This document shows, piece after piece, positions 1 to 7,276 of a DNA stretch of 9,954 bases. A program made the translations under genes and the position numbers. Numbering within the stretch: position 1 is the stretch's first letter; each line of letters starts with the position of its first letter. This DNA is from Microcaldota archaeon (GTDB lineage: Archaea > Micrarchaeota > Micrarchaeia > Micrarchaeales > CABMGC01): NCBI GenBank assembly GCA_021821605.1, contig JAKACG010000023.1:1-9954 (forward strand). Reading direction: 5' to 3'. Below the pieces are notes generated by a model. It had not been told where the DNA came from and did not search any database. It was given only the letters and a program-made list of their open reading frames with translations.

Positions 1-1
1 C

Positions 2-340
2 GCAACTATAGTCGCACATAATCAAAATACAGTTACCGTTTCATTACCTTCAAAGAAAAATGTAGATTTAAGTCCTGATTGCAGAGCAGAGATAGGTGCT
101 GTAGCAGGTGGAGGAGCAAAAGCAAAACCAATAATGAAGGCAGGAAAGAACTTTTATATTAAACATGCGGTTAATAGGACTTGGCCTACCAACAGAGGCG
201 TCAAGTCAAACCCTGTTGATCATCCTTTTGGAGGAAAGCAGCATCATAAGGGAGCGTCAAGTATGACCTCGAGAAATGCACCTCCAGGAGCAAAGGTTGG
301 TCACATAGCAGCAAGAAGGGTAGGAAGAAGAAAGAGATGA
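2..340 (+). CDS. rpl2: 50S ribosomal protein uL2 (L2), C-terminal part, cut by window edge
   Basis: This is the last 112 codons of uL2, the large-subunit protein that supports the peptidyl-transferase centre and subunit association. The frame is open from base 2 and the start lies outside the window. The C-terminal third is unmistakable: a Gly/Ala-rich stretch (EIGAVAGGGAKAKP), then NRTWPTNRGVKSNPVDHPFG, then SRNAPPGAKVGHIAARR and a basic end. The HPFGG segment contains the conserved His loop that faces the peptidyl-transferase centre, and the sequence type is archaeal/eukaryotic. It is followed after 4 nt by uS19, so it is the first visible gene of the S10-type operon. An internal ATG at 134 begins a shorter open frame, but that is not a real start because the uL2 homology continues upstream of it. 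Confidence 0.97.
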   Translation, partial: ATIVAHNQNTVTVSLPSKKNVDLSPDCRAEIGAVAGGGAKAKPIMKAGKNFYIKHAVNRTWPTNRGVKSNPVDHPFGGKQHHKGASSMTSRNAPPGAKVGHIAARRVGRRKR

Positions 341-344
341 TTGA

Positions 345-737
345 ATGGCACGAGTATATACATTTAGAGGAAAAAGCATAGATGAAATAAGGAAGCTTAA
401 CAATGAAAAGTTTTCTGAGATGCTTACTTCTCGTCAAAGAAGGGCTATAAAACGTATGGGTCATGAATACAAGGAGCTTATAGAAAAGGTAAACGAGCAC
501 ATAAAGGAAAAAAGTGACAAGATAATAAAAACTCATATACGTGAAGCTGTAATTCTTCCAAGCTGGGTTGGTCTACGCTTTGGTATATACAATGGCAAGG
601 AGTTCAAGGACATGGTAATAACAGAGGAGATGCTTGGTCATAGACTTGGAGAGTTCTCATTCAGCACAAAGCGTGTGCTTCACTCTGCACCTGGAATCAG
701 GGCAACAAGAGGAAGCAAGTTCTTAGAGGTGAAGTAA
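345..737 (+). CDS. rps19: 30S ribosomal protein uS19 (S19)
   Basis: A 130-aa uS19, the normal size for the archaeal protein. It sits in the head of the small subunit near the A-site finger and contacts uS13. The C-terminal half carries the family signature: SWVGLRFGIYNGKEF, then ITEEMLGHRLGEFSF, then the HSAPGIRATRGSKF segment and a short basic end. The N-terminal region (residues 1-60) is the archaeal extension with FRGKSIDEI and SRQRRAIKRM. The ATG lies 4 nt after the uL2 stop with only a weak Shine-Dalgarno-like stretch, so translation is probably coupled to uL2. Its stop overlaps the uL22 start by 1 nt (TAATG). Confidence 0.97.
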   Translation: MARVYTFRGKSIDEIRKLNNEKFSEMLTSRQRRAIKRMGHEYKELIEKVNEHIKEKSDKIIKTHIREAVILPSWVGLRFGIYNGKEFKDMVITEEMLGHRLGEFSFSTKRVLHSAPGIRATRGSKFLEVK

Positions 738-1510
738 TGAAGTACTCATTTAATGTAAAGATGGACGATGAAGGTCTTGCATTTTCTTATCGCGATGAGC
801 TTAATGTAAGTTACAAAGACTTAGGCGCGGTATGCGATGCCGTAAGATATTTAAAAGCTAGCAGCGCTGTAGCACTAACAGAAAAACTTTCAAGAATGGA
901 GATGCCTATACCTTATAAGAGGCATAATAAGCACATGGGCGCAAGGCATGAACTTCATGGTAGAAAAGGTAAGTATCCTATAAAAGCTGCAAAGGAGGTA
1001 AGAATTGCACTACTAAATGCGATAGCAAACGCTAACAACAAAGCACTTCCTGGAGATGATTTAATAGTTTTGCATGCAAGTGCAAATAAGACACATATCG
1101 TTAGGAGACAGCCATCAAAAGGAGGTCTTGCATGGGGCAGGGGCATGTATGGAAGATCAGCGTTAATGCATAGCGACATAGAGTACTCTAAAATAGAGAT
1201 AATTCTAGGAAGCCCAGATGAAAAAATGCTTACTAAAAACATGAAGTACTTCATAGGTAAAAAATCAAATATCTCAAAAAAATTAGAGTCTGTAGAACTT
1301 GTTTCAACTGCAAAGAAAAACAAAGATAACAAGAAAAAGAACGAAGAGAAACAAAAAACAGAAAATAAAACAGAGACAAAAGCAATAGCCTCAAAAACTG
1401 AAAAACAGGTAGATAAAGAAAAACAACATGAAAAGCATGTTGAACAATCAAAGCCTTCTTCAGAATCAAAAAAAACTGATGTTCAAGAAACAAAGAAAGT
1501 AAATGAGTGA
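737..1510 (+). CDS. rpl22: 50S ribosomal protein uL22 (L22) with long charged C-terminal tail
   Basis: A 257-aa uL22, which lines the exit tunnel of the large subunit. Residues 1-160 or so are the globular core with the tunnel hairpin; recognisable parts are MGARHELHGRKGKYPIKAAK (67-86), HIVRRQPSKGGLAWGRG (120-136) and the end of the core near IEIILGSP (153-160). Archaeal uL22 usually ends about here, at roughly 150-160 residues. This one continues for nearly 100 residues, the last 66 (192-257) being almost entirely K, E, Q, N, T and S and predicted to be disordered. The start is well supported: GAGGTGA at 726-732 lies 4 nt before the ATG, which overlaps the uS19 stop by 1 nt. Its own stop overlaps the uS3 GTG start by 4 nt. 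There is no frameshift: the frame stays open and joins uS3 as in a normal operon. Confidence 0.96.
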   Translation: MKYSFNVKMDDEGLAFSYRDELNVSYKDLGAVCDAVRYLKASSAVALTEKLSRMEMPIPYKRHNKHMGARHELHGRKGKYPIKAAKEVRIALLNAIANANNKALPGDDLIVLHASANKTHIVRRQPSKGGLAWGRGMYGRSALMHSDIEYSKIEIILGSPDEKMLTKNMKYFIGKKSNISKKLESVELVSTAKKNKDNKKKNEEKQKTENKTETKAIASKTEKQVDKEKQHEKHVEQSKPSSESKKTDVQETKKVNE

Positions 1511-2166
1511 ATTTTGTGGTAGTAGAAAGAAAGTTTATATCGGATCTTATAATAAAAAGGAGAATCTCAAGGTACATGGAAGAAAAACTTTCAAAGGCTG
1601 GTTTTTCAAGAGTAGAGATACAAAAAACGCCGGTTATAACTAGAATTACTCCATATGTTATGAATCCTGGAAGAGTAATAGGAAGAGGAGGAGAAACAAT
1701 TGATTCATTAACTGAAACTATGAAGAAAAAATTTAAACTTGAAAATCCTCAAATAAGCGTTGCTGAGGTATCAAATCCAAAGCTTGAACCAAGGCTTGTT
1801 GCAAAGTCTATAGCTAATTCTTTAGAGCGTGGTATAAACCCAAGAAGATTAATTCATACTGCAATAAAGGAGATAATGCAGAATGGCGCTTTAGGGGCAG
1901 AAATAATAGCAAAGGGTAAGTTGGCTGCAAAAGGAGCAAGGGCAAAGAAGCTTAAGGTAAGACTTGGTTATTTACCAAAATCAGGAAACTCAGCAAAGCT
2001 CGTAGATGTTGCACAAATAGCTTCTTATCCTAAGTATGGGGCAATAGGCGTAACTGTTAGAATAGTCCAACCTGGCACTAAGTTCCCAGACAGAGAGGTA
2101 AAACAGGTTGCAATACCAAAGAACATAGCAGCCGCAAGCTTTGAGAAGAAAAGAGACTCTGTTTAG
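1507..2166 (+). CDS. rps3: 30S ribosomal protein uS3 (S3)
   Basis: A 219-aa uS3, a small-subunit head protein at the mRNA entry site. The N-terminal half is a type II KH domain whose GxxG loop is G59-R-G-G62 within PGRVIGRGGETID. The C-terminal domain carries AKGKLAAKGARAKKLKVRLGYLPKSG and a VDVAQIASYPKYGAIGVTVRI segment typical of archaeal uS3. The start is GTG at 1507, overlapping the uL22 stop (GTGA). No Shine-Dalgarno sequence is visible, so initiation is probably by termination-reinitiation. A second GTG three codons on (1516) is possible, but the overlap favours the first. It is the last gene before a 317-nt gap, unlike most archaea where uL29 follows directly. Confidence 0.96.
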   Translation: MNFVVVERKFISDLIIKRRISRYMEEKLSKAGFSRVEIQKTPVITRITPYVMNPGRVIGRGGETIDSLTETMKKKFKLENPQISVAEVSNPKLEPRLVAKSIANSLERGINPRRLIHTAIKEIMQNGALGAEIIAKGKLAAKGARAKKLKVRLGYLPKSGNSAKLVDVAQIASYPKYGAIGVTVRIVQPGTKFPDREVKQVAIPKNIAAASFEKKRDSV

Positions 2167-2483
2167 ACATTGTCCACTAATTAATGTGCTCTTAACTATA
2201 ACTCTTAGTTTTACTTTGATTAAATTATTTTTTATACTTTAAATCAGAATAATTACATATCTACAAATTTTATATCTCTTTTTTACTTGAGTAATTTTTT
2301 ACTTCATACAAAAAATTTTTCTAAAACGTTCAAATTTTTAATTATTTTTTCTTCATGTTATACGCTATGATATATGCTATGATATTTAACTAATAATCTA
2401 AGTTCGTAAAGTCAAGGCAAAAACATCAAGTACTATAAACTAATAAAGAAAGTTTAAATATCTTATTGCACATAATAATAACT
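2167..2483. other. Gene-free AT-rich spacer with T-runs, splitting the ribosomal cluster
   Basis: No open frame or tRNA-like fold is visible on either strand. The stretch is extremely AT-rich and contains several runs of six T on the plus strand (about 2228-2233, 2279-2284, 2295-2300 and 2345-2350). Archaeal RNA polymerase terminates intrinsically on such T-tracts, so the uS3 transcript probably ends here. A 10-base direct repeat, GCTATGATAT, occurs at 2364-2373 and 2376-2385 (12-nt period). The right end carries the promoter of uL29. No structured RNA is apparent. Confidence 0.6.
2444..2460 (+). promoter_or_regulatory. Archaeal promoter (BRE + TATA) of uL29-aIF1
   Basis: A TATA box TTTAAATA at 2453-2460 is preceded by a purine-rich BRE-like AAAGAAAG. 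The centre of the box lies about 27 nt before the ATG at 2484. This is the distance expected between TATA box and transcription start in archaea, so the mRNA probably begins at or next to the A of the start codon (leaderless). This supports the ATG at 2484 over the in-frame TTG at 2466. Confidence 0.65.
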
Positions 2484-2681
2484 ATGAAAATAAAAGAACT
2501 TAGGGCACTCTCTAATGAGGCTTTAATGGCTAAACTAAGTGAGCTTAAACTTGATTCCGGAATAGAAAAGAGAAAGATAGTATCTACTGGAGTCTCAAGC
2601 AAACAAGTTAAGTTACGAGAGATGAAAAGAACAATAGCCCAAATACTTACTCTTCTTAACGAAAGAGGTGCGGCAACCTAA
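2484..2681 (+). CDS. rpl29: 50S ribosomal protein uL29 (L29)
   Basis: A 65-aa uL29, a two-helix protein near the exit-tunnel rim that forms part of the docking site for SRP and trigger-type factors. It begins MKIKELRALSNEAL, and the conserved second helix is VKLREMKRTIAQILTLLNER. Length is normal for the family. The frame can be extended 6 codons upstream to a TTG at 2466. I chose the ATG at 2484 because the TATA box places the transcription start there and because MKIKELR is the usual uL29 beginning. It overlaps aIF1 by 1 nt (TAATG). Unlike the usual arrangement it does not follow uS3 directly but has its own promoter. Confidence 0.93.
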   Translation: MKIKELRALSNEALMAKLSELKLDSGIEKRKIVSTGVSSKQVKLREMKRTIAQILTLLNERGAAT

Positions 2682-2986
2682 TGCCTGATATATGTCCTAA
2701 ATGCGGTCTTCCAAAGGAGATCTGCGTATGCGATGTTCTGAACAAAGAAACTAACCGTAAAATCAAGGTCTATACGGAAAGGAAAAAGTTCAAAAAATAC
2801 ATGACCGTAGTTTCAGGTTTGTCAGGAGATGAAATGGATAAAACCGCAAAGGAGCTAAAGCGCATATTAGCATGTGGAGGCACATCAAAGAATGGGATAA
2901 TAGAGCTTCAAGGTGAGCATAAAGAGGCCGTAAAGAAAGCACTTCTAACTCTTGGATATCCTGAAGACAGCATAGATGCAGCATAA
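2681..2986 (+). CDS. sui1: Archaeal translation initiation factor aIF1 (SUI1 family)
   Basis: A 101-aa aIF1, which binds the 30S P-site region and enforces start-codon fidelity. The N-terminus holds four cysteines, C5-x2-C8 and C15-x-C17 (ICPKCGLPKEICVC), an archaeal aIF1 feature that may bind a metal. The SUI1 fold follows: KKYMTVVSGL (39-47), the LACGGTS turn (63-69) and IIELQGEH (73-80), ending ALLTLGYPEDSID. Length is typical. GAGGTG at 2665-2670 lies 10 nt before the ATG, which overlaps the uL29 stop by 1 nt. In many archaea the RNase P protein Rpp29 or uS17 comes next. Here the cluster ends and a convergent DNA-repair gene follows after 40 nt. Confidence 0.96.
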   Translation: MPDICPKCGLPKEICVCDVLNKETNRKIKVYTERKKFKKYMTVVSGLSGDEMDKTAKELKRILACGGTSKNGIIELQGEHKEAVKKALLTLGYPEDSIDAA

Positions 2987-3026
2987 TTGCTAAAATTTTC
3001 TTTTACTATTTAATTTAATATCTGTT

Positions 3027-3680
3027 CTAATACTCACTACTAGGGCATATTTTCTTAAGAATACACTTGTTACAAATTTTTTTTCTGGCTGTGCAGGTAT
3101 CTCTTCCTAGTGCAATTAATAAATTTGATGAGACTTTCCAGTCAGCTTTGGGTATTATTTTAATAAGATCCTTCTCTATTTTATCGGCTGTTTTATTCTT
3201 AGTAAGACCTAAACGTTGAGATACTATTATGCAATGAGTATCTATTGCTATTCCATACTCTGAAATTCCAAATCCTTCATTTAAGATAACATTTGCTACC
3301 TTTCTTCCTACTCCTGGAAGTTCAAGTAATTCATTAATTGTTTTAGGTACTTTTCCATTGAATCTTTCCAATATAATTCTTGAAGCTTCTTTTAAATGCC
3401 TAGCCTTTGTTTTGTAGTAGTTCAAGCCGTTTAGATATCTATATAATGTTTTTATATCGATAACGGCATAATCATTGAAGCTTGTATATTTTTCGAACAG
3501 TACCTTTGTTACTTTATTAATTTGATTGTCATTACATTGTGGTGATAAAAGAACCGCAACGAATAACTCTGTAGAATTTTTATGCACAAGCTCGGTATGC
3601 ATCTTGTCTTTATATCTTGTTTTAAGCAACGCAAGAACTTTTTTAACATACTCCTTATTCTTCGTAGTCATATCAATCAT
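3027..3680 (-). CDS. nth: Endonuclease III (DNA glycosylase/AP lyase) with [4Fe-4S] cluster
   Basis: A 217-aa Nth-family base-excision-repair enzyme that removes oxidised pyrimidines and cleaves the abasic strand. Numbering from the first ATG, the helix-hairpin-helix is LPGVGRKVAN (121-130) with catalytic lysine K127. The catalytic aspartate is D147 in AIDTHC, and the substrate-pocket segment is LLSPQCND (44-51). The C-terminal cluster motif C196-x6-C203-x2-C206-x5-C212 matches the canonical C-x6-C-x2-C-x5-C exactly. All key residues are present and length is near the bacterial norm (about 211). Start choice: ATG 3680 gives the longest frame. The fourth codon (ATG at 3671) lies about 28 nt from the TATA centre and may be the true leaderless start. 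It is divergent from the phosphodiesterase gene and convergent with aIF1. Confidence 0.95.
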   Translation of the reverse strand: MIDMTTKNKEYVKKVLALLKTRYKDKMHTELVHKNSTELFVAVLLSPQCNDNQINKVTKVLFEKYTSFNDYAVIDIKTLYRYLNGLNYYKTKARHLKEASRIILERFNGKVPKTINELLELPGVGRKVANVILNEGFGISEYGIAIDTHCIIVSQRLGLTKNKTADKIEKDLIKIIPKADWKVSSNLLIALGRDTCTARKKICNKCILKKICPSSEY

Positions 3681-3693
3681 AAATATCTTTTTA

Positions 3694-3706
3694 TGTATAA
3701 ATAATA
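3694..3706 (-). promoter_or_regulatory. TATA element in the nth / phosphodiesterase divergent spacer
   Basis: The 58-nt spacer between the divergent starts contains ATTTATAC on the minus strand (about 3702-3695), centred near 3699. This is 19 nt from the first nth ATG and about 28 nt from the second ATG (3671), favouring a leaderless nth mRNA from the second. On the plus strand the same bases read TATAAAT and could serve the phosphodiesterase gene, giving a start near 3725 and a short leader. Which orientation is used depends on flanking BRE contacts that I cannot resolve. Confidence 0.45.
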
Positions 3707-3728
3707 TATATTAATCTAAAAATATACT

Positions 3729-3732
3729 GGTG
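3729..3732 (+). promoter_or_regulatory. Shine-Dalgarno GGTG before the phosphodiesterase gene
   Basis: GGTG lies 6 nt before the ATG at 3739 and can pair with the CACC of the archaeal 16S rRNA 3' end. This supports ATG 3739 and suggests a short-leader mRNA rather than a leaderless one. Confidence 0.5.
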
Positions 3733-3738
3733 TAAGTT

Positions 3739-5217
3739 ATGAAAACAGAGAAAAAACTTTATCTTATAGGGATTGATTCCGCACCGTTATGGTTAATAAA
3801 AGAACTTGTGGAAAAATACGATCTTCAAGGATTCAAAAAAATAATCCAAAAAGGCTCATTGCTAGAATTAAAATCAACACTGCCTCCTATGACCGGCGCA
3901 GCATGGCCTACTATATATACAGGTAAGAATCCATCAGAGCATGGTGTACCTGATTTTTTTGAGATGAAAAAAGATTATACTCCTGAGCTTGCATTCTATA
4001 ATCCTGAAAAATCAGAGCCATTTTGGAAAAATATAGCTGAAAAGTTTGGAAGATGCCTTATAATAACACCTGCAATGAACACAACTCTTCCAAATTATAA
4101 TAATATAGATATGATGACTGGTTTTCCATTAAAGGCCAAAACAAATAGCCCATTTTTAGAGTCTCTAATGAAAAAAGAGGATTTTTACGGAGAGCCAGAT
4201 ATAGAAAAAGACATGAAAGCAGGAAAAATGAGTGATGAAGAAGCAGTAAAACACTTTGTAAAAAGCATAGAGTCCCGTTCAATAATTGCTCAGTCTGCAA
4301 TTAAAAAAAATAAATACTCTTTTGTATATGTATGTTTTACCGAAACAGATAGATTGCAGCATTTCGTATTAAACAAGGCAAATATGTATGATTATTTACT
4401 GCCTATCTACAGAGCAATAGATAAGTTTATACTATATTGTATAGAACGCGCTGAAAAAGAAAATGCTCCTGTAATGATAGTATCGGATCATGGGGCTCAG
4501 CCTATAAAAGAAAAGTTTCTTATAAACTGCTGGCTTGTTAAAAATGATTTTGCTTCAATTAAAAAAAGCATACTAAAAACTTTATCGTCAGATGCTGAAA
4601 CTAAAACCTCAATATCTTATTCGATAAGGGAAAAAGCAATGAAAACAAGTTTTAGAAAAGTGTATGATAAGCTTCCCCATTCGGCTAAAAAAATAGTACA
4701 TAAATCTATGGGTGCTGTTTTTTCTTCAGCATCATCTAGTAATTATACCAGACTTCATCTTTTTGATTATGATATGAACAATACTGTTGCGTTTGCAGGA
4801 ATATCTAACATAAATGTTGCGACTATTTTCATAAATGATAAGCGTTTTGAGAAAGGTATAGTCTCTTCTAACGAAGTTAAAAAAATAAAGGCAACTCTAA
4901 CTTCAAAGTTAAAGACTATAAAAAACGATAAAGGTCTTCAGGTAATTAAAAAGGTAATAGATGCTGATACCTATTACACATCTAAAACCTCATTTATATC
5001 TCCTGATCTTTTTGTAGAAGCAGAACCAGGTTATTCTATAGATATCTTTAATTTTTCAAACAACTCTCTTTTCATGCTTCCTGAACCTCCAAAAAGAGGC
5101 GATCATACTCAAATGGGAATTTTTGGAGTATATCTTCCAAATTCAACCCCACAAATAAAAGATATTGAGATATACGATATATATAACGTCATATTAAAGT
5201 ACTTTAATTTAAATTGA
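3739..5217 (+). CDS. AP-superfamily phosphodiesterase/phosphomutase-like enzyme (COG3379 type)
   Basis: A 492-aa member of the alkaline-phosphatase superfamily (type I phosphodiesterase/nucleotide pyrophosphatase branch). The metal-dependent active site is complete: D13 in GIDSAP; T52 as probable nucleophile in PPMTGAAW, followed at the family spacing by T61-G and HG (68-69); D204 and H208 in ETDRLQH; D250-H251 in SDHG; and H456 in KRGDHTQMGIFG. The C-terminal region with TIFINDKRFEKGIV, then PDLFVEAEPGY, matches the archaeal COG3379 pattern. Residues about 270-345 form a poorly conserved, Ser/Lys-rich insert. There is no signal peptide or membrane segment, so it is probably cytoplasmic. The substrate cannot be read from sequence; phospho- or sulfo-esters, nucleotides or glycan intermediates are all possible. 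It is followed after 4 nt by the epimerase gene, implying one operon and a sugar-related role. Confidence 0.88.
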   Translation: MKTEKKLYLIGIDSAPLWLIKELVEKYDLQGFKKIIQKGSLLELKSTLPPMTGAAWPTIYTGKNPSEHGVPDFFEMKKDYTPELAFYNPEKSEPFWKNIAEKFGRCLIITPAMNTTLPNYNNIDMMTGFPLKAKTNSPFLESLMKKEDFYGEPDIEKDMKAGKMSDEEAVKHFVKSIESRSIIAQSAIKKNKYSFVYVCFTETDRLQHFVLNKANMYDYLLPIYRAIDKFILYCIERAEKENAPVMIVSDHGAQPIKEKFLINCWLVKNDFASIKKSILKTLSSDAETKTSISYSIREKAMKTSFRKVYDKLPHSAKKIVHKSMGAVFSSASSSNYTRLHLFDYDMNNTVAFAGISNINVATIFINDKRFEKGIVSSNEVKKIKATLTSKLKTIKNDKGLQVIKKVIDADTYYTSKTSFISPDLFVEAEPGYSIDIFNFSNNSLFMLPEPPKRGDHTQMGIFGVYLPNSTPQIKDIEIYDIYNVILKYFNLN

Positions 5218-5221
5218 TACT

Positions 5222-6175
5222 ATGCAAAGTTATGATTTTTCAGAAAAGAGTTTCTTCGTTACCGGAGGAGCTGGCTTCATAGGGAGCAACATAGTTGAGT
5301 TTTTGATGAATCATGGCGCAAAGGTAACTGTCTATGATAATCTTCAAAGCGGAAATTATGATTTAATAAAAGAGTTCAAAGAAAAAGGTATGACCTTTAT
5401 TAAAGGATCAACTCTTGATAAGGGGACATTAATATCTTCTTTAAAATCTGATTCGTTTGAATGTTTGCTTCATTTTGCAGCTAATCCTTCTGTAAGTTTT
5501 TCAGGTTCTAGCTTTGATGAAGGTTTAGGTTCAACATTTAATGTTCTTGATTCTATGCGCATCGCAAATATTGAAAATATTATATTTCCTTCATCTGGAA
5601 GTGTATATGGCAATGCAAATGTACTTCCAACTCCTGAAAATTATGGTCCATTAAAGCCTATTTCAATGTACGCAGGATTAAAGTTAGGATCAGAAGCCAT
5701 AATTTCATCTTTCAACTCGATATATGGGATAAAATACAATATCTTCAGGCTTGCTAACGCTGTAGGCAAAAACATGACTCATGGTGTTGCATATGATTTT
5801 GTTAAAAAACTAAGATTTGGGCAGAAAGAGCTAAAGGTATTAGGGAATGGAACTCAGAAAAAGAATTATATAGCAATAGATGATATACTAAACGCAATAT
5901 TTTATATCTACTCAAACTCAAAATATGAAAATGATATATTTAATTTAGCATCTGATGATCAGTTATCTGTGAAAGAGATAGCCGAACTTGCCGTTTCACT
6001 TTCAGGCTCAAATGCTTCGATAATATACGAAACTCAAGCTGAGGGTTGGAAAGGAGATGTAACTGACAACTTTATAAGCAATAAAAAATTAATTGGTGCT
6101 GGAGTTAAGCCTAAAATGAACTCAAGACAAGCAGTAGAATATACATTGCGTTTATTGTTTAAAAACAATATTTGA
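5222..6175 (+). CDS. NAD-dependent nucleotide-sugar epimerase/dehydratase (extended SDR, GalE-like)
   Basis: A 317-aa extended short-chain dehydrogenase/reductase acting on nucleotide-activated sugars (UDP-glucose 4-epimerase or related). The Rossmann motif is TGGAGFIG (14-21), with D39-N40 at the end of strand 2 favouring NAD over NADP. Other landmarks are the HFAANPSV segment (94-101), SSGSVYG with S124/S125/S127, and the catalytic pair Y150-x3-K154 in YAGLK. C-terminal substrate-domain motifs are FRLANAVG, GNGTQKKNYIAIDDILNAI and FNLASDDQLSVKEI. Length fits archaeal GalE-like proteins. The exact reaction (4-epimerase, 4,6-dehydratase or 5-epimerase) cannot be assigned. The ATG lies 4 nt after the phosphodiesterase stop with no strong ribosome site, so it is probably translationally coupled. 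The last 24 nt overlap the end of the convergent glycosyltransferase gene. Confidence 0.92.
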   Translation: MQSYDFSEKSFFVTGGAGFIGSNIVEFLMNHGAKVTVYDNLQSGNYDLIKEFKEKGMTFIKGSTLDKGTLISSLKSDSFECLLHFAANPSVSFSGSSFDEGLGSTFNVLDSMRIANIENIIFPSSGSVYGNANVLPTPENYGPLKPISMYAGLKLGSEAIISSFNSIYGIKYNIFRLANAVGKNMTHGVAYDFVKKLRFGQKELKVLGNGTQKKNYIAIDDILNAIFYIYSNSKYENDIFNLASDDQLSVKEIAELAVSLSGSNASIIYETQAEGWKGDVTDNFISNKKLIGAGVKPKMNSRQAVEYTLRLLFKNNI

Positions 6176-7276
6176 TACAAGCTTGTCTGATAATAATCTA
6201 TCTATTATAGTTTTATACGTTTCTAGATTCTCCAAGTTATTGAACTGTTTGGAAAACTCATAAGCGTTACGCGATAGGTCTCTTCTAAGTCGTTCTCCTT
6301 TATATAAGTCGTAGAATTTTTCAGCAAAGTCTTCAATATCTCCATACTTATAAACCAATCCATTATACTCATTTTCAACAAGCCACTCTAATGGGGAGTA
6401 ACCAATCAATGTATTGTTTTTTTCATTTATAAGTAGTGGGAGACCGCATGCCATTGCCTCTACAAACGTTCTACTCATACCTTCCCATTCAGAGTGTGAA
6501 ACAAAAAAACCAGATGAATTATACATTCTTACAAGTTCATTTTCATTCAGATAACCATAAAATTTAATATTTTTTTCTAATTGCATGATTTTTACGTATC
6601 TTTTATAACTCTCTTCATCAGGACCACTTCCAATAATAGTTAGCAAATGTTTTCCTTTAAGCTCTTTATATCTTGATGTTACTCTGTGGACTCCTTTTAT
6701 TAACAATCCAACTTTTTTCTGTTTTTCATCAAGTCTGCCTACATATATTGCGGTGGGACCTTTTCTTTCTATTAGCACTTTTTTAAAAGATTCATTTGGC
6801 GTAATTGGAAGATAGGTTAATTGTGTTTTTTCATTAAAAAATTGTTTTGCAAATTTATACTGCGCAGCTGAAAGCGCAACATAACATCCAAGCCATTTTT
6901 TCATCTGTTTCATAAGATATTGTCTTATTATCATTTTAGGCAATAACTTTTTCAATTTTACCTTTTCAAAGTTAAGCAAAACATTTCCTCTATCTACATA
7001 AATGTACTTTGCATCTCTGCTTTTTCCTTTTATGAGATATCTTAGAACAAATGGAACGTCCCTTATCGAATTAAGGAGCACTGCATCATATTTTGTCTTT
7101 GAAAGTTTTTCTATTGTTATTGATTTTGCATCTTTATCTATCTTCAAAAAATCTGCAAAGAGATCAACCTTATACTCTCCTGTATTTTTAATATGCATGT
7201 ATATATCGTATGTAGCATTTGCTGCTCCTCCAAATGTTTTAAATGAACCCGATTCCATAATTAAGATGTTCTTCAT
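6152..7276 (-). CDS. GT4-type glycosyltransferase (GT-B fold)
   Basis: A 374-aa retaining glycosyltransferase transferring a sugar from a nucleotide donor, probably in cell-surface glycan or glycolipid synthesis. The N-terminal acceptor domain starts ILIMESGSFKTFGGAANATYD with the Gly-rich loop of GT4 enzymes. The C-terminal donor domain has AIYVGRLDEKQKKVGLLI (176-193), TIIGSGPDE (213-221), IKFYGYLNENELVRMY (237-252) and the E-x7-E motif E265...E273 in EGMSRTFVEAMACGLP. No transmembrane helix is evident, but basic stretches near residues 105-130 could favour a peripheral membrane position. The start codon overlaps the CysN-like gene stop by 4 nt (ATGA), so the two are translationally coupled in the minus-strand operon. 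The 3' end overlaps the epimerase gene on the other strand. Donor and acceptor are unknown. Confidence 0.92.
   Translation of the reverse strand: MKNILIMESGSFKTFGGAANATYDIYMHIKNTGEYKVDLFADFLKIDKDAKSITIEKLSKTKYDAVLLNSIRDVPFVLRYLIKGKSRDAKYIYVDRGNVLLNFEKVKLKKLLPKMIIRQYLMKQMKKWLGCYVALSAAQYKFAKQFFNEKTQLTYLPITPNESFKKVLIERKGPTAIYVGRLDEKQKKVGLLIKGVHRVTSRYKELKGKHLLTIIGSGPDEESYKRYVKIMQLEKNIKFYGYLNENELVRMYNSSGFFVSHSEWEGMSRTFVEAMACGLPLLINEKNNTLIGYSPLEWLVENEYNGLVYKYGDIEDFAEKFYDLYKGERLRRDLSRNAYEFSKQFNNLENLETYKTIIDRLLSDKLVSNIVFKQ

Noticed and set aside
201..536. Open frame of 111 codons on the minus strand across uL2/uS19.
   Set aside because: It is antisense to two certain ribosomal genes and has the hydrophobic, Phe/Leu/Ser-rich composition expected of a shadow frame. 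The same applies to the minus-strand frames within uL22 and aIF1 and to the plus-strand frames within nth, the glycosyltransferase, CysN, CysD and RHH genes.
2364..2385. Tandem GCTATGATAT repeat, 12-nt period, in the S3-L29 gap.
   Set aside because: Only two short copies in extremely AT-rich DNA; noted in the spacer entry but not strong enough as an operator or repeat family.
2167..2483. A tRNA or structured RNA hidden in the gap.
   Set aside because: No T-loop GTTCRA-type sequence with matching arms and no GC-rich stems were seen. A covariance-model search would settle it.
2957..2968. LGY near the end of aIF1 as another copy of the shared VMEKLxALGY tail.
   Set aside because: This LLTLGYPE segment is a normal part of the SUI1 fold and lacks the VMEKL part.
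6177..6186. ACAAGCTTGT palindrome near the end of the glycosyltransferase gene.
   Set aside because: It is within coding sequence, only 10 bp, and not associated with a promoter.
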